Of a stretch of DNA of 64,000 bases, positions 7,823 through 18,400 are shown piece after piece. The notes beneath the pieces were generated by a model that saw only the letters and a program-made list of their open reading frames with translations, was not told the DNA's origin and searched no databases. The stretch's first letter is position 1. Each line of letters begins with the position of its first letter. The stretch is from Marinoscillum sp. (GTDB lineage Bacteria > Bacteroidota > Bacteroidia > Cytophagales > Cyclobacteriaceae). The stretch covers positions 1 through 64,000 of the forward strand of contig JAMWZA010000001.1 in the NCBI GenBank assembly GCA_024305105.1. The letters are read 5' to 3'. Position numbers and translations under genes: made by a program.

Positions 7823-9553
7823 ATGAAATATTTATTACTAATTGTGTCCGCACTTTGGACATTATCTGTATTTGCGCAGCGTCCTGATTTCAACGAACTT
7901 AAAAAGGCGATTTCGGAAGCTGAAACCAGGGAAGCAAAAGTCCGTGCAATGACACGATATGGAGATGCATTACCTAACAGGCAGTTTCAAGAAGTACAAA
8001 TACTGGCAGATAGTATCACATCGATGATCACCGACACTGCTGATCAGGAATTCTTATTGGCATCAAGTGAATTTCTGCAAGGAGTAAGTCTTTTCAAAGG
8101 AAGAAAACTTCCTGAAGCCAAGCCGTTCTTAAAAAGCAGTGCGGCAAAATACCGCAAGATGGATGAAGAAATGGAATTCAGAGCATTGAACATCCTTGGT
8201 CTCACCTACATCTATATGGAAGAACGTGATAGTGCTATTTACTTATTTCAAGATATAATCAAGCGCATTCCCTCTACGAACAAAAAAGGCATCATTTCTG
8301 CTCATGGTAATCTGGGATTGGCCTACCGGCAAGCTGCTGATTTTGGAAAAGCCATCTTTCATTTCGAGAAAGTGTATGAACTGGATTCCACAGATGCATT
8401 CACTTCAGTAAATGTCGCTATGAATATCGCTCGGATGTACATTGATATCGAACTCTATGATAAGGCAATAGAAACACTTAAAAAAGCAGATATCAGCAGA
8501 CTTCCGAATATTCCACCAAAAGCAGTTTATTTCAACAACATTGCGGATGCCTATCAACAGAAAAATGAACTGGATAGTGCTAAAGCTTATTTTCAAAAAG
8601 CCCATGACACAGCCGAAAGTATTCCGTTTGAACAGAGTCAGTTTATCAATGCGGGCAATTTGGTAGAGGTATCCATCCAGCAAAAGAGCTTTAGCAAAGT
8701 CCCTGAATTGCTGGACGAGATGGAGCGTATTAAAAAAATCTCTCGTGTGAGACATGCAGAGATCAGACTGCAGCTACTCAGAGCATCCTATTTGCTCACG
8801 CAATCGAAAGCAGATAGTGCCTTATTAGCGCTCCAGATTGCTGAAGCTGCGACTCAAAATCCTCAACTGAGCAACTATCGTTTGGATGTCTATTCCAAAT
8901 ACGTAGACGTCTATAATCAACTAGATGATCAGGTCAATGCAAAACGATATCTCGACAAACTGGAAGAAGAGCGTAAATCACCTTCCAACAGCAGACATGA
9001 ACGTTTTTTGGCAGATGCCAAGGCCAGTTATTTACTAGCAGTGAAAGAGGGCGAACTAGCTCAATCCCAGGCGACCATTGAAGTGTTTAGTTCTCAGCGC
9101 ATACTCCTCGCCAGTTTGGTTCTCTTGTCACTTGGGATTGCTTTCGTGCTCTTCAAGAATTACAAAAAATCCTCAGAAACACTGGCCGATCAACAAGCCA
9201 AAAATGAGGACCTGACCAAAGAGGTTGAGAAGCAAAAAACACAAATCCTGGAACTTAAGAGTAAAGCCCTCTTAGAAATACAAGAGATTATCTGTATCAA
9301 GTCGGATGGACATTATCTGGAGTTTTCACTCAAATCCAAAGAGCGACCCGAGGTAGACAGAAATCAATTGAAGAATATTTTGGAAATGTTACCAGATTAT
9401 TTTGTGCAAATTCATCGTTCCTACATCATCAACCTTAAAGAAGTTCGAGTGAAGTATTCAGATAAAATTCAGATGAAAAATGGTCAGGAACTACCTGTTT
9501 CCAGGAGTTACAAGGCAAAGCTTAATGATGCCATGAATCAATTTAATGCTTAA
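7823..9553 (+). CDS. Exported-anchored TPR protein with C-terminal LytTR DNA-binding domain
   Basis: The ATG at 7823 (MKYLLLIVSALWTLSVFAQ) gives a proper signal peptide; the track start at 7775 only adds junk. The protein has 576 residues. TPR repeats fill about 40-400, a membrane helix sits at about 427-447 (ILLASLVLLSLGIAFVLF), then a short coiled coil and a LytTR domain at about 480-570 (EIICIKSDGHYLEFSLKS; PDYFVQIHRSYIINL). The layout puts TPRs in the periplasm and a DNA-binding domain in the cytoplasm: a one-component transmembrane regulator, a type common in Bacteroidota. Targets are unknown. Confidence 0.88.
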   Translation: MKYLLLIVSALWTLSVFAQRPDFNELKKAISEAETREAKVRAMTRYGDALPNRQFQEVQILADSITSMITDTADQEFLLASSEFLQGVSLFKGRKLPEAKPFLKSSAAKYRKMDEEMEFRALNILGLTYIYMEERDSAIYLFQDIIKRIPSTNKKGIISAHGNLGLAYRQAADFGKAIFHFEKVYELDSTDAFTSVNVAMNIARMYIDIELYDKAIETLKKADISRLPNIPPKAVYFNNIADAYQQKNELDSAKAYFQKAHDTAESIPFEQSQFINAGNLVEVSIQQKSFSKVPELLDEMERIKKISRVRHAEIRLQLLRASYLLTQSKADSALLALQIAEAATQNPQLSNYRLDVYSKYVDVYNQLDDQVNAKRYLDKLEEERKSPSNSRHERFLADAKASYLLAVKEGELAQSQATIEVFSSQRILLASLVLLSLGIAFVLFKNYKKSSETLADQQAKNEDLTKEVEKQKTQILELKSKALLEIQEIICIKSDGHYLEFSLKSKERPEVDRNQLKNILEMLPDYFVQIHRSYIINLKEVRVKYSDKIQMKNGQELPVSRSYKAKLNDAMNQFNA

Positions 9554-9612
9554 AAGGAGTTGAACCAGTTACTTATTCATTGTTAATAGAAGAAACACAA
9601 TTTCCAGAAAAT

Positions 9613-9953
9613 TCAAGAACCTTTATATGCACTCGGAAGCCTGCCTACCGGGTTTCCTACCGGTTGGATAGGAAATGGCGTTTCATATAGATCGGGAATT
9701 GTATATTGTCTTAGTTCATTTTGAGAAAGGAATGCGTCAACAGCAAACGCGGCCCGCGTGTGTCCATGTCTAGTGCATTTAATTCCAACAAATATGGTTT
9801 CCTATTAAACACCTCATCATACATATTATCCTGCCTCAAGTATGAAACCGCTTCATAGGAATTGATTGGTATATCGGATAAATAAACCTCATTGTCTAAA
9901 ACAACCATCAACAAATTAAGAACCGCACCTTCAGAAGAACTGAGGTGTTTCAA
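9613..9953 (-). pseudogene. Frameshifted remnant of an unrecognised protein gene
   Basis: The 80-residue track ORF (9711..9953) ends in a stop. Shifting frame near 9720 restores an open tail reading SQNELRQYTIPDLYETPFPI and ending at a TGA at 9613, giving a continuous protein-like sequence of about 115 residues. That suggests one old coding region broken by a frameshift. Its upstream half lies inside the dispersed repeat 9830..10000, and the second repeat copy (55294..) reads a further decayed version of the same peptide. I do not recognise the parent protein. Confidence 0.45.
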
Positions 9954-10000
9954 GCTGCCTACTCAGACTGTCAGGTCGAAAGACCCGACAGGATAAAAAA
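9830..10000 (+). repeat. Left copy of ~170-bp dispersed direct repeat
   Basis: This sequence is about 90% identical by eye, in the same orientation, to 55294..55468. Both contain CTTCAGAAGAACTGAGGTGT and end in a hairpin CTGTCAGGTC-GAAA-GACCCGACAG followed by an A tract. It lies 24 nt before the first gene end of the secretome block. See the island finding. Confidence 0.85.
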
Positions 10001-10023
10001 ATATCATGATCTTAGATTCTACT

Positions 10024-12192
10024 TTAATACCCACTGTTCACCACAAACCGTTCGATTTGGTACCCACCGTTCACGTAGCACTTCAAGAGATAAATGCCAT
10101 TTCTTAGACATAGATCGGTAAGCTCCAGCTCTCCTGGCCTTTCGGCGACCACCTGTTTTTTCAAAACCACCCGCCCGTCAATGCTGATGATCTCCACCTG
10201 ATATACTCCTTTTATGGCTCCATCAAACCTAAGGGTGATTGCTTCGCCTTGATTAGGGTTGGGATACAGCGTAAATCCAGTAGCTGCAGGATCGTCAAAA
10301 GACACACTTTTGATTGCTTCCTTTTCTGCAACATTGGCCAATCTGGCTGAATTTTTTGGGAGATGAGTACCACTCTGAAACACAGAACCAAAATCACTCA
10401 TTGGGTATAGTGCTTCGTCCCATCTATTATAGTCAATTCCATCAAATGTTTTATTCAATAAAAAATTCTCATAATAGTAGATCCTGTTTGGCATGAAGTC
10501 AACGACTTGGTTTCTGAATTTCCTCGCTTCCCTAGCCGCTTTTGTCGGATCATTTGGATACAGAATAGGAAACTTCCGATTCTCAAAATAACCTGTTCGG
10601 AGCCAGAGATATAAGGCAAAGTGTTCGGAGTTCTGTTCTTTATACATGTTAGTTGCATTGGCTTGAACATACTCTGAATAATTTCGGCCATCTTCTTTAT
10701 TCGCTTCTTTCCATTCAGAGTCACCATTATTTATACCATCCTTAAAATCCACCAAAAGACGATCGGAGGTTGTATGCACTGATTCGTGTAAAAAAAACTC
10801 AGGCATTTCAGCATATTTATATACTTGCGGGTTTAAAGAAATCCTAATCGAATTACTGGCTAATGGACAGCCATCCCCTTTCCCAAGGTCATTGTAGTTT
10901 ACATAAACATCTTTAATGCCTCTTCTCAACAAACGTGGAATGCGGCCTATATTGTCTGCAAGATCATACATTTGTTTATCCCAGCTATCGGCTCCAAAAA
11001 GAATCATTTCACCTAACCCCCTCGGAACCATATTGCAATTGGTTTGACTTGATTGACCTGAAATTGGGTCAATTACTGTTTGACATTGCTCCACCATCAA
11101 CTTTACATCATCTGTACGTAAATAAAAGTGAACCTCATTTTCATAGACCGTTCCAGCTTCATATTTTGCACTCCATTTAAACACTTCCAAAGATGGCCAT
11201 GTGCTTTTATTACAATCATTACTGGAAGGTGAATAGAATTTCACTCCGGGAATAACATCTTTATCATCGATCGGTCGTCTCCAGCTATTAGTTGAATCTT
11301 TGAAGAGTGTTCGATCACTGTCATCAATAAAACTAAATTCCGATGTTACTGTACCATCAGCACCATTATTTTTAAATTTTGTAATAAAAGGCTCCCTCCT
11401 CTGTGGCTCATCAAAATTGAAGTAATTTGTGATCTTTCCGATTCCTGGAATATAGGAATCCAAAATACTAGAATTGGTAATATCCATCGGTTGATCTTCT
11501 TCTATAGTTACTCTCAGGATAACCGGGACCCTCATCTCCTGAAATGGCTTGACCAGGTTGGATGGCGAAGGATTTCTTTTCAACCACTCCATGGTCGAAG
11601 CATAGTAATTGCTCTTCCAGTCGTCGCTATCTCGCGAAAAACCAGGGCATTCCATGGTACCAAAAGCATCTACAGGACCTGTAGGTGTTTCAAACACGTT
11701 ATAGCGATTGCCATAGAGACAGTTCTCGACCTGAAAACTTTCTCTTTCCCATACATTTGGATCTCCGTAACTGCGGATTCCGTACAATAATCCTTCCTTT
11801 TTTACAAAATCATTCGACTTTTTGCCAAAAATCAGGCTGTCATACACCTCCACAGTAATCCTCGGGCCTGGGGGAAAAGGTGCCAATATTCCATATTCCT
11901 TATTACGATACCTGGAATGCACAGTCAAAGAAAACGCTTCTTTTAAATCGCCGAATCCCATTTGATTCTGATATCCGGACTGTTGACTAAATGGGATACT
12001 CCCATTCAAAAAGACCCCTGTCTGATAGGTTCTAACATATTTTTTAGAAGGTTGTGCCGTAAGTGAATCATTAACAAAAAAAATTAATGAAGTCACTAGA
12101 TAAAACATTAATGATCGTTTTATGAAGCTTAGGCTGAGCAAATAAGATGAAAGGCTATTAAATCTTGAACTAACATGAGCTTGGGTTTTCAT
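10024..12192 (-). CDS. T9SS-exported HExxH metallopeptidase-like protein
   Basis: With ATG at 12192 the protein has 722 residues; the track ATG at 12288 overlaps the upstream stop by 4 nt (ATGA) and cannot be excluded, but puts about 60 residues before the hydrophobic signal (MFYLVTSLIFFVNDSLTAQ). The only catalytic motif seen is FFLHESVHTT at about residue 468, an HExxH zinc site, with a possible third ligand glutamate in QNSEHFALYLW about 65 residues later. The C-terminus is a T9SS sorting domain (FTLYPNPNQGE... NGIYLLKCYVNG). It is the last gene of a minus-strand run after two serine proteases. A secreted metallopeptidase is the best reading; I cannot name the peptidase family. Confidence 0.6.
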   Translation of the reverse strand: MKTQAHVSSRFNSLSSYLLSLSFIKRSLMFYLVTSLIFFVNDSLTAQPSKKYVRTYQTGVFLNGSIPFSQQSGYQNQMGFGDLKEAFSLTVHSRYRNKEYGILAPFPPGPRITVEVYDSLIFGKKSNDFVKKEGLLYGIRSYGDPNVWERESFQVENCLYGNRYNVFETPTGPVDAFGTMECPGFSRDSDDWKSNYYASTMEWLKRNPSPSNLVKPFQEMRVPVILRVTIEEDQPMDITNSSILDSYIPGIGKITNYFNFDEPQRREPFITKFKNNGADGTVTSEFSFIDDSDRTLFKDSTNSWRRPIDDKDVIPGVKFYSPSSNDCNKSTWPSLEVFKWSAKYEAGTVYENEVHFYLRTDDVKLMVEQCQTVIDPISGQSSQTNCNMVPRGLGEMILFGADSWDKQMYDLADNIGRIPRLLRRGIKDVYVNYNDLGKGDGCPLASNSIRISLNPQVYKYAEMPEFFLHESVHTTSDRLLVDFKDGINNGDSEWKEANKEDGRNYSEYVQANATNMYKEQNSEHFALYLWLRTGYFENRKFPILYPNDPTKAAREARKFRNQVVDFMPNRIYYYENFLLNKTFDGIDYNRWDEALYPMSDFGSVFQSGTHLPKNSARLANVAEKEAIKSVSFDDPAATGFTLYPNPNQGEAITLRFDGAIKGVYQVEIISIDGRVVLKKQVVAERPGELELTDLCLRNGIYLLKCYVNGGYQIERFVVNSGY

Positions 12193-12284
12193 GGTGTTTA
12201 TTGTTTCCTGTGTTGATAGATAAAGAATCAGGCAATTCATGACTGTTCGGTTGCAATCTTTTCCTAATGCCCTATTGTCCTGGA

Positions 12285-15200
12285 TCATTTCATGATCAAT
12301 TTATGTTGTCGGGTGTATTGATCAGTAGTTACACTTAGCAAGTATGAACCCGAAGGCAAGCCTAACGAACCTAACTTAATCCATTGTATACCATTACTGA
12401 CAGCATTCAATGCTCTTTCATACACCAAACGGCCTTGTAGATCAGTAAGTGCAATCTGGACGGTACCTGACTTTATGATATCCAAAATGATATTAACCTG
12501 ATCACTAGCCGGATTTGGAAAAACGGAAAAAACCGGCTCCCGACTTTCCGCTTGAGCTTCCTCCTGTGCTTCCTGATCCACCAGCCGGGCACTACTGGAC
12601 GTACCTGAATAATAAAGCCTGTATTTCGCTAGCGCATAGGTTATGGGAACCGCATAATTCCAGATGATCACGTTATTGACCAGCCCTGTGAAATTACTGG
12701 GAGTCTCTCCAAACGCATTGGTGCCAAGGCTCCCTCCTACAGCGGATGGGTCTGAATGATCTGGAATGGACGTAAAGGATGAAGATCCATCTGTTTCAAT
12801 GGCCGGATCATCGTTTTGATAGATCAAGAGCTTTCCATCATCATATACCACCATGATGTGATGCCATTGGTTCATGACCAGGCTAGTGTTGGAGGTTGTT
12901 CTTAATTCCTGTCCATTTGAGGCGATCTGCGCCTCAATCATTCCGTTATTTAATCTAATAGCCAATCCGTCTTGCGCTCCGCCTTCATCGTAAAGCATTT
13001 CAACCAGGCCATTCTCTGTAGGATAAATCCACATGGCTACCGTCCGCTCAGCAAATGCCTGACTGATAAATGCATTGCACTGATCCAGTTGCAAAATATT
13101 GCTCCCCACAAACGCTATGGAACTTCCATACGTCACCTTATTGGAAGTATTGTAACAGTCACCACTCGGGCAGCCTGTGATTTCAAAGAGTCCAAAGTCG
13201 TGAGTGCCCGCTTCCAGGTCATCCGCTGGTGCCTCGTCGCTGTTATCACATGTTAGGTCGGCTGAGGGTCTACCAGTCAGGTGAGCCCTTTTGGAGACAC
13301 TGGATTCAGTGGCTTCTACTATTTCCTGATTTGTGGGCGCCACCAATTCGATTAGATAGTCTTCAACTTCACCATCATTAAAAATTTCGCCCTGTGTAGG
13401 TGGCACGGCACCTTTCTTTACCGAGATTCTCATTCTGGTCAATCTCGTTTCTCCGGGCAAAAGGGAGATTTCATTAACGTCTGGCATCTCCTCCTCTAAA
13501 ACGATGGAGGAGCCTGAATGAGTACCACTTGCAAATAATTCTACTTCATGGATGGCTGGATCATACACGAAGTTATAGGTATGATCGATTTCTTGCTTTC
13601 CTCCAAACACATCTCCATTGTAGTAATCAATCCATACTGCGTAGGATACAGATTCATTATTAGGATTGTAAAGGTCAATAGTAAGTTTCAAATTATTTTT
13701 GAGCGCATCGCTACTCATTTTTATGGGGCCTAACTTGTAATTGACATTAACAAGGTTTAGATATCCTCCATTATTATCTGTGGATATGTGTTTTGGAACT
13801 ACGTCCGCTTGCTGATAAGTTATCTGAGAGATATTCAAAACTTTACCCGATTTTCCTCGGCTAGGATGGTAATCATAATGTTTCCAGATATTTTCTAGTT
13901 GTTGCGGTTCAAATAATTCTACGGCGTTATAAGGCATTTGATTGGGTAGCTTTACCGCAGTGACCTTGGAAGTCCCAGCAGATTGTATTTTTAGTTGACC
14001 CTCAAATTGAAAATTCTTTAAGGTTGTTTCGATAGAGTTATTTTCTCTCAAATATTTTAATAGCCAAGCTTTTATCATCTTAGAATCATTGTTAAACCCT
14101 GGATATGAACTTTTAGGTGAAGGTGGAATAGGAAATTCTCCTTCATTCGTTTCCCATGACTTACCTTCAAAAAGAGTGGATGCAGTCATTGCACCATAAT
14201 CGTCCAAAAAACAGCCATAAAGAATCCTATCACTTTCCATGGCCGGATAAAATGTCAAATAAACTTCATCATTATTTGTTCCCGAAAGAATCAGACCATC
14301 TGCCAAATTCTTTTCTCTTTTCTGACCAATCCTTGTGAATCCAAAAAAATCACTGGCACTGAATACCAAAACCGAGGATACCTTTGGGGTTTCTTCCACT
14401 TCCAGATTAAAATCGGTATTATGAGGGATCAGGCCTTCCAAGTATCCACCTGGTATGGTACTAATCCAGGTATTTTGAGGATCAAGATATTTCATCATAT
14501 CTATCCAATTTTCCCTGTACCATAAGTTTTCCAAAAGGGAAGCAGACTGATAGTAAGGGGGTTCTTTATCGGAGTGGCTTGCTACTGCGAAAACCCGACC
14601 ATTTTTATCAAATACAGGGGATCCACTCGATCCCTTTTGCTGGGAATACAATTGGTTGGGAACAACGCTTATTTCAATAAAGTTGGTATTAAAACCTTGA
14701 AATGCCTGAAATTCAAAACTTTCCGGAGAGCGCAAAAATTTCTTAAGGTCTGCGGAAGGATGGCCGATTTGAACAATATCTCTTGTTTTGGTTAATGCAG
14801 GATGTAAAGTCCATCCTAAAGCAAATGTATTTTTGTAAACCGGTGAATCTTTAATTGTCCAGGGATTGGTGGGGTCATCGCTGACTATCTCATAAAGCGC
14901 CAGGTCTGCGTCGGGATCACGTACCAATGATTTAACTTGAAGTCTCCAAAGTCTTTGAATACTCGCATATTCTTCAGGTGCGAACGCACTTTCCTCCCTT
15001 GAGTTGGGATTTGCTGACTCATAATCAAACGATAAATAAATTTCTTTTTTCTTGTCCTTGGGAACACCATCACCAATCGGAAAATTGTTATGATCCACGG
15101 TCATTAAATAAATTTTCTGTTTGTCGTTCTCGAATGAGTTGTCGACAGTATTCACCAAAAATCCTGAACCCAAATGAAATGACTTATCTACAGTTGAATA

Positions 15201-15410
15201 CCAATACAATATGCAAACGCCTTTTTTTAATCGCTGATAGGGTTTTGCATTTGGGTGATTGATATTTCTTGTGAAAACTTGGGAATTCCCTGCCTCCAAA
15301 GGAGTATCTGTAATTAATTCTTGCGCATTAAGACTATTCAAACTTATGAATCCAGAAACAATCCATGCTTTAAGAAAATTTTTCACTATCGTGGCTCTTA
15401 CAGTTCTCAT
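12285..15410 (-). CDS. T9SS-exported trypsin-like serine protease with LamG-type domain
   Basis: A 1041-residue protein. Signal peptide 1-30; S1-type protease domain at about 55-300 with triad candidates H107 (LMTVDHNN), D169 (DADLALYE) and S262 (KGSSGSPVF); a beta-sandwich region; a GEVEDY-type domain; a concanavalin/LamG-like domain at about 710-940 (RTVAMWIYPTENG, QWHHIMVVYDDGKLLIY); and a T9SS sorting domain (FSVFPNPASDQVN). Residues covered by 12572..13374 are identical in DNA to the paralogue upstream. It starts 17 nt after that paralogue. Likely substrates are extracellular proteins; the LamG domain suggests carbohydrate or surface binding. Confidence 0.85.
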   Translation of the reverse strand: MRTVRATIVKNFLKAWIVSGFISLNSLNAQELITDTPLEAGNSQVFTRNINHPNAKPYQRLKKGVCILYWYSTVDKSFHLGSGFLVNTVDNSFENDKQKIYLMTVDHNNFPIGDGVPKDKKKEIYLSFDYESANPNSREESAFAPEEYASIQRLWRLQVKSLVRDPDADLALYEIVSDDPTNPWTIKDSPVYKNTFALGWTLHPALTKTRDIVQIGHPSADLKKFLRSPESFEFQAFQGFNTNFIEISVVPNQLYSQQKGSSGSPVFDKNGRVFAVASHSDKEPPYYQSASLLENLWYRENWIDMMKYLDPQNTWISTIPGGYLEGLIPHNTDFNLEVEETPKVSSVLVFSASDFFGFTRIGQKREKNLADGLILSGTNNDEVYLTFYPAMESDRILYGCFLDDYGAMTASTLFEGKSWETNEGEFPIPPSPKSSYPGFNNDSKMIKAWLLKYLRENNSIETTLKNFQFEGQLKIQSAGTSKVTAVKLPNQMPYNAVELFEPQQLENIWKHYDYHPSRGKSGKVLNISQITYQQADVVPKHISTDNNGGYLNLVNVNYKLGPIKMSSDALKNNLKLTIDLYNPNNESVSYAVWIDYYNGDVFGGKQEIDHTYNFVYDPAIHEVELFASGTHSGSSIVLEEEMPDVNEISLLPGETRLTRMRISVKKGAVPPTQGEIFNDGEVEDYLIELVAPTNQEIVEATESSVSKRAHLTGRPSADLTCDNSDEAPADDLEAGTHDFGLFEITGCPSGDCYNTSNKVTYGSSIAFVGSNILQLDQCNAFISQAFAERTVAMWIYPTENGLVEMLYDEGGAQDGLAIRLNNGMIEAQIASNGQELRTTSNTSLVMNQWHHIMVVYDDGKLLIYQNDDPAIETDGSSSFTSIPDHSDPSAVGGSLGTNAFGETPSNFTGLVNNVIIWNYAVPITYALAKYRLYYSGTSSSARLVDQEAQEEAQAESREPVFSVFPNPASDQVNIILDIIKSGTVQIALTDLQGRLVYERALNAVSNGIQWIKLGSLGLPSGSYLLSVTTDQYTRQHKLIMK
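12572..13374. repeat. 803-bp repeat, copy 1 (LamG-coding)
   Basis: As far as read by eye, identical base for base to 15715..16517 at a constant offset of 3143. The antisense shadow ORFs 12972..13256 and 16115..16399 have identical translations, supporting this. On the C-terminal side similarity drops at once to roughly 85%; on the N-terminal side it drops to distant paralogy. The segment encodes the end of the GEVEDY domain and the whole LamG-like domain. Confidence 0.92.
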
Positions 15411-15427
15411 TTACTTATTCAAGGGTT

Positions 15428-18400
15428 TTAATTGATCAAAATCGTTTCTTTTCTTAGCTGATTTCCTGATCGAACTTTTAATATGTAGGTCGCGGGCAAA
15501 AGATTTAAACTTTTCAAGCTAACCAACTGATGCCCTTCAGAGATGTAATCGCGTTTCATCTCATAGACTTGCTTCCCATTCAAATCAAAAATCTTCAAAG
15601 TGAAAGGTCCTGCTTTACGCACTTCCATCAATACATTGACCTGGTCACTAGCCGGATTTGGGAAAACGGAAAAGACCGGCTCCTGACTTTCCACTTCAGC
15701 TTCTTCTTGCCCCACCTGATCCACCAGCCGGGCACTACTGGACGTACCTGAATAATAAAGCCTGTATTTCGCTAGCGCATAGGTTATGGGAACCGCATAA
15801 TTCCAGATGATCACGTTATTGACCAGCCCTGTGAAATTACTGGGAGTCTCTCCAAACGCATTGGTGCCAAGGCTCCCTCCTACAGCGGATGGGTCTGAAT
15901 GATCTGGAATGGACGTAAAGGATGAAGATCCATCTGTTTCAATGGCCGGATCATCGTTTTGATAGATCAAGAGCTTTCCATCATCATATACCACCATGAT
16001 GTGATGCCATTGGTTCATGACCAGGCTAGTGTTGGAGGTTGTTCTTAATTCCTGTCCATTTGAGGCGATCTGCGCCTCAATCATTCCGTTATTTAATCTA
16101 ATAGCCAATCCGTCTTGCGCTCCGCCTTCATCGTAAAGCATTTCAACCAGGCCATTCTCTGTAGGATAAATCCACATGGCTACCGTCCGCTCAGCAAATG
16201 CCTGACTGATAAATGCATTGCACTGATCCAGTTGCAAAATATTGCTCCCCACAAACGCTATGGAACTTCCATACGTCACCTTATTGGAAGTATTGTAACA
16301 GTCACCACTCGGGCAGCCTGTGATTTCAAAGAGTCCAAAGTCGTGAGTGCCCGCTTCCAGGTCATCCGCTGGTGCCTCGTCGCTGTTATCACATGTTAGG
16401 TCGGCTGAGGGTCTACCAGTCAGGTGAGCCCTTTTGGAGACACTGGATTCAGTGGCTTCTACTATTTCCTGATTTGTGGGCGCCACCAATTCGATTAGAT
16501 AGTCTTCAACTTCACCAAGATTATACTCACCATTTTGGCTGAGCAACTCATTAGAAACTGCCACACGCAAGCGGGTCTTCCGACTTTGACCCGGTTCTAA
16601 TTGTAATTCTCTGGCTGTAGGGAGTTGATAGGTGAGGGTGACCAATCCATCAGACGCAAAGCCTGCCGCCACTTCCTCTAGTGGATGTGCAACCGGATCA
16701 TCAACAAAATTATAGGTATAGCTTTGTGAAGGGTCTTCCAGGTCAAGATCTCTACGGCCCTCCAGTTCCTCTGTGTTGAAATAATCAACCCAAATCTTAT
16801 AATTATACGGGAATACTTGATTCACAACATTGAGCTTCAATTCAATTTCCTTTTTGAATGTTTGGCTCCAACTCACTTTGACCTTACCAATCCTAAAATT
16901 TGGGTTGACCAGATTAAGATATCCGCCATTATTACCTGTTTCGATATCTCCTACAATTTGATCATCCTGGCTGACAGTGAGTTGATCAATATAAAGCGGA
17001 TCACTATGCTCACCGCTACTGGACCTGTATTTATAGGATTGGAACTGATTAGATACCTGATCAGGTCGGAAAAGTTGCAGGGCATTGGTGGGCACTTCTC
17101 CGGGGTAGCTCAGTGCCTGTACCTGCGCAGATGATGTGCCCAGGTTTTTCAGTCTGATGATGACGGGTATCTTGGCGTCTTTTATAGATTGAATGTCACC
17201 AGCCTCCCTAGCTCCAGTAACGAAGGCTCGTGCAATAGTAGCAATGTAATCTATACTATTACCCAAAAATTGTTGTATGGGCCACCAATGCTGATCTTCC
17301 TGTCTTTCGCAAGGAGCAATCCCAACCAGATCAGTGCCACATTGCCAACTGCTCATTCGGAAACCTTCTGCCCCCTCATCAACTGTATTATCTGCGATAC
17401 TGCCAAAAATCAGTTTTTCGAAATACTCACCGGTCGCTTCATCCTTTAGCAAAGCATGTACAGTAAGCTGAATAGGGCTCGCATCGGGGTTAAGCAGTTT
17501 GATGCCGAGTAGACTCTCCAGTGTATTGACGTAGTTAAGGTCATCAAATATCATCCATGGCCTCAGGTAGCTCACCTGATCCGACAGCATGGAAGGATCT
17601 GATGGATGAATCCCGGGCGTCTCTAATAGTTGATCAGCGGCCAGCGTCAAATTGAAGTTACCAGCTGTAGGTACCAAATCATTGAGATAACCACCAGGAA
17701 GCGTCTTCAGCCAATGGCCATCGGGATCAAGGTAGGTACGCATTGAGGCTCCACTTTCACTATTGTACCAATTATTGGCGATGGCGGAGGAAAGCTGATC
17801 CGTTTGGTCGCCCGCAGAGAGTACTCCCAACAAACTGCCATGGCTGTCATAAATACCCGAGCCACTCGATCCTTTTTGAGGATACGTGTTAATACCATTC
17901 CATGTGCCCTTGGTTTCATAAAACAGACCTTCCCGGATCTGGTCATTTCCTGCCATAAATTTTCGCAGAGATAACTGGCTCTTTTCCGGATTGGAAAATA
18001 CCTTCTTATGATCTCTCGCTGGATGTGATATATTGAGGTTCGGATCTATACCCAATGAGGCATTCCAACCTGCTGCAAAGACGTTTTCATACCATTCTTC
18101 TGATCCCTCCTTTCTTAATTCAACAAGCGCGAGATCACTTGTTCGGTCCATTAAACGGATTGTACCTCCTACTACAAATACCCTGGTAATGTATTCGTCT
18201 GTAGCCATAGACCCACGCTCAAGAGCATGAGGATGTTCATAATTGAATGATATGGTCAGACCTACTTCAGCACCTGCGGTCCTCGACGGAAGACAATGGG
18301 CTGCAGTAAGTAAGAGTATTTTCCCTTGCTGTGGTGCGCTGTTTACTATGGTACAGGAGCAGAAACCATCCGTACCATTATCGTTATCGATTATGATCCC

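Noticed and set aside
9629-9640. 12-base match to the 3' end of tRNA-Arg (TGCACTCGGAAG) as a left attachment core
   Set aside because: Too short alone and lies inside a frame that reads as protein remnant; kept only as weak support in the island finding, not annotated as att.
12972-13256. 94-residue plus-strand ORF, repeated identically at 16115..16399
   Set aside because: Antisense shadow of the duplicated LamG-coding tract; the identity comes from the repeat, not from selection on this frame.
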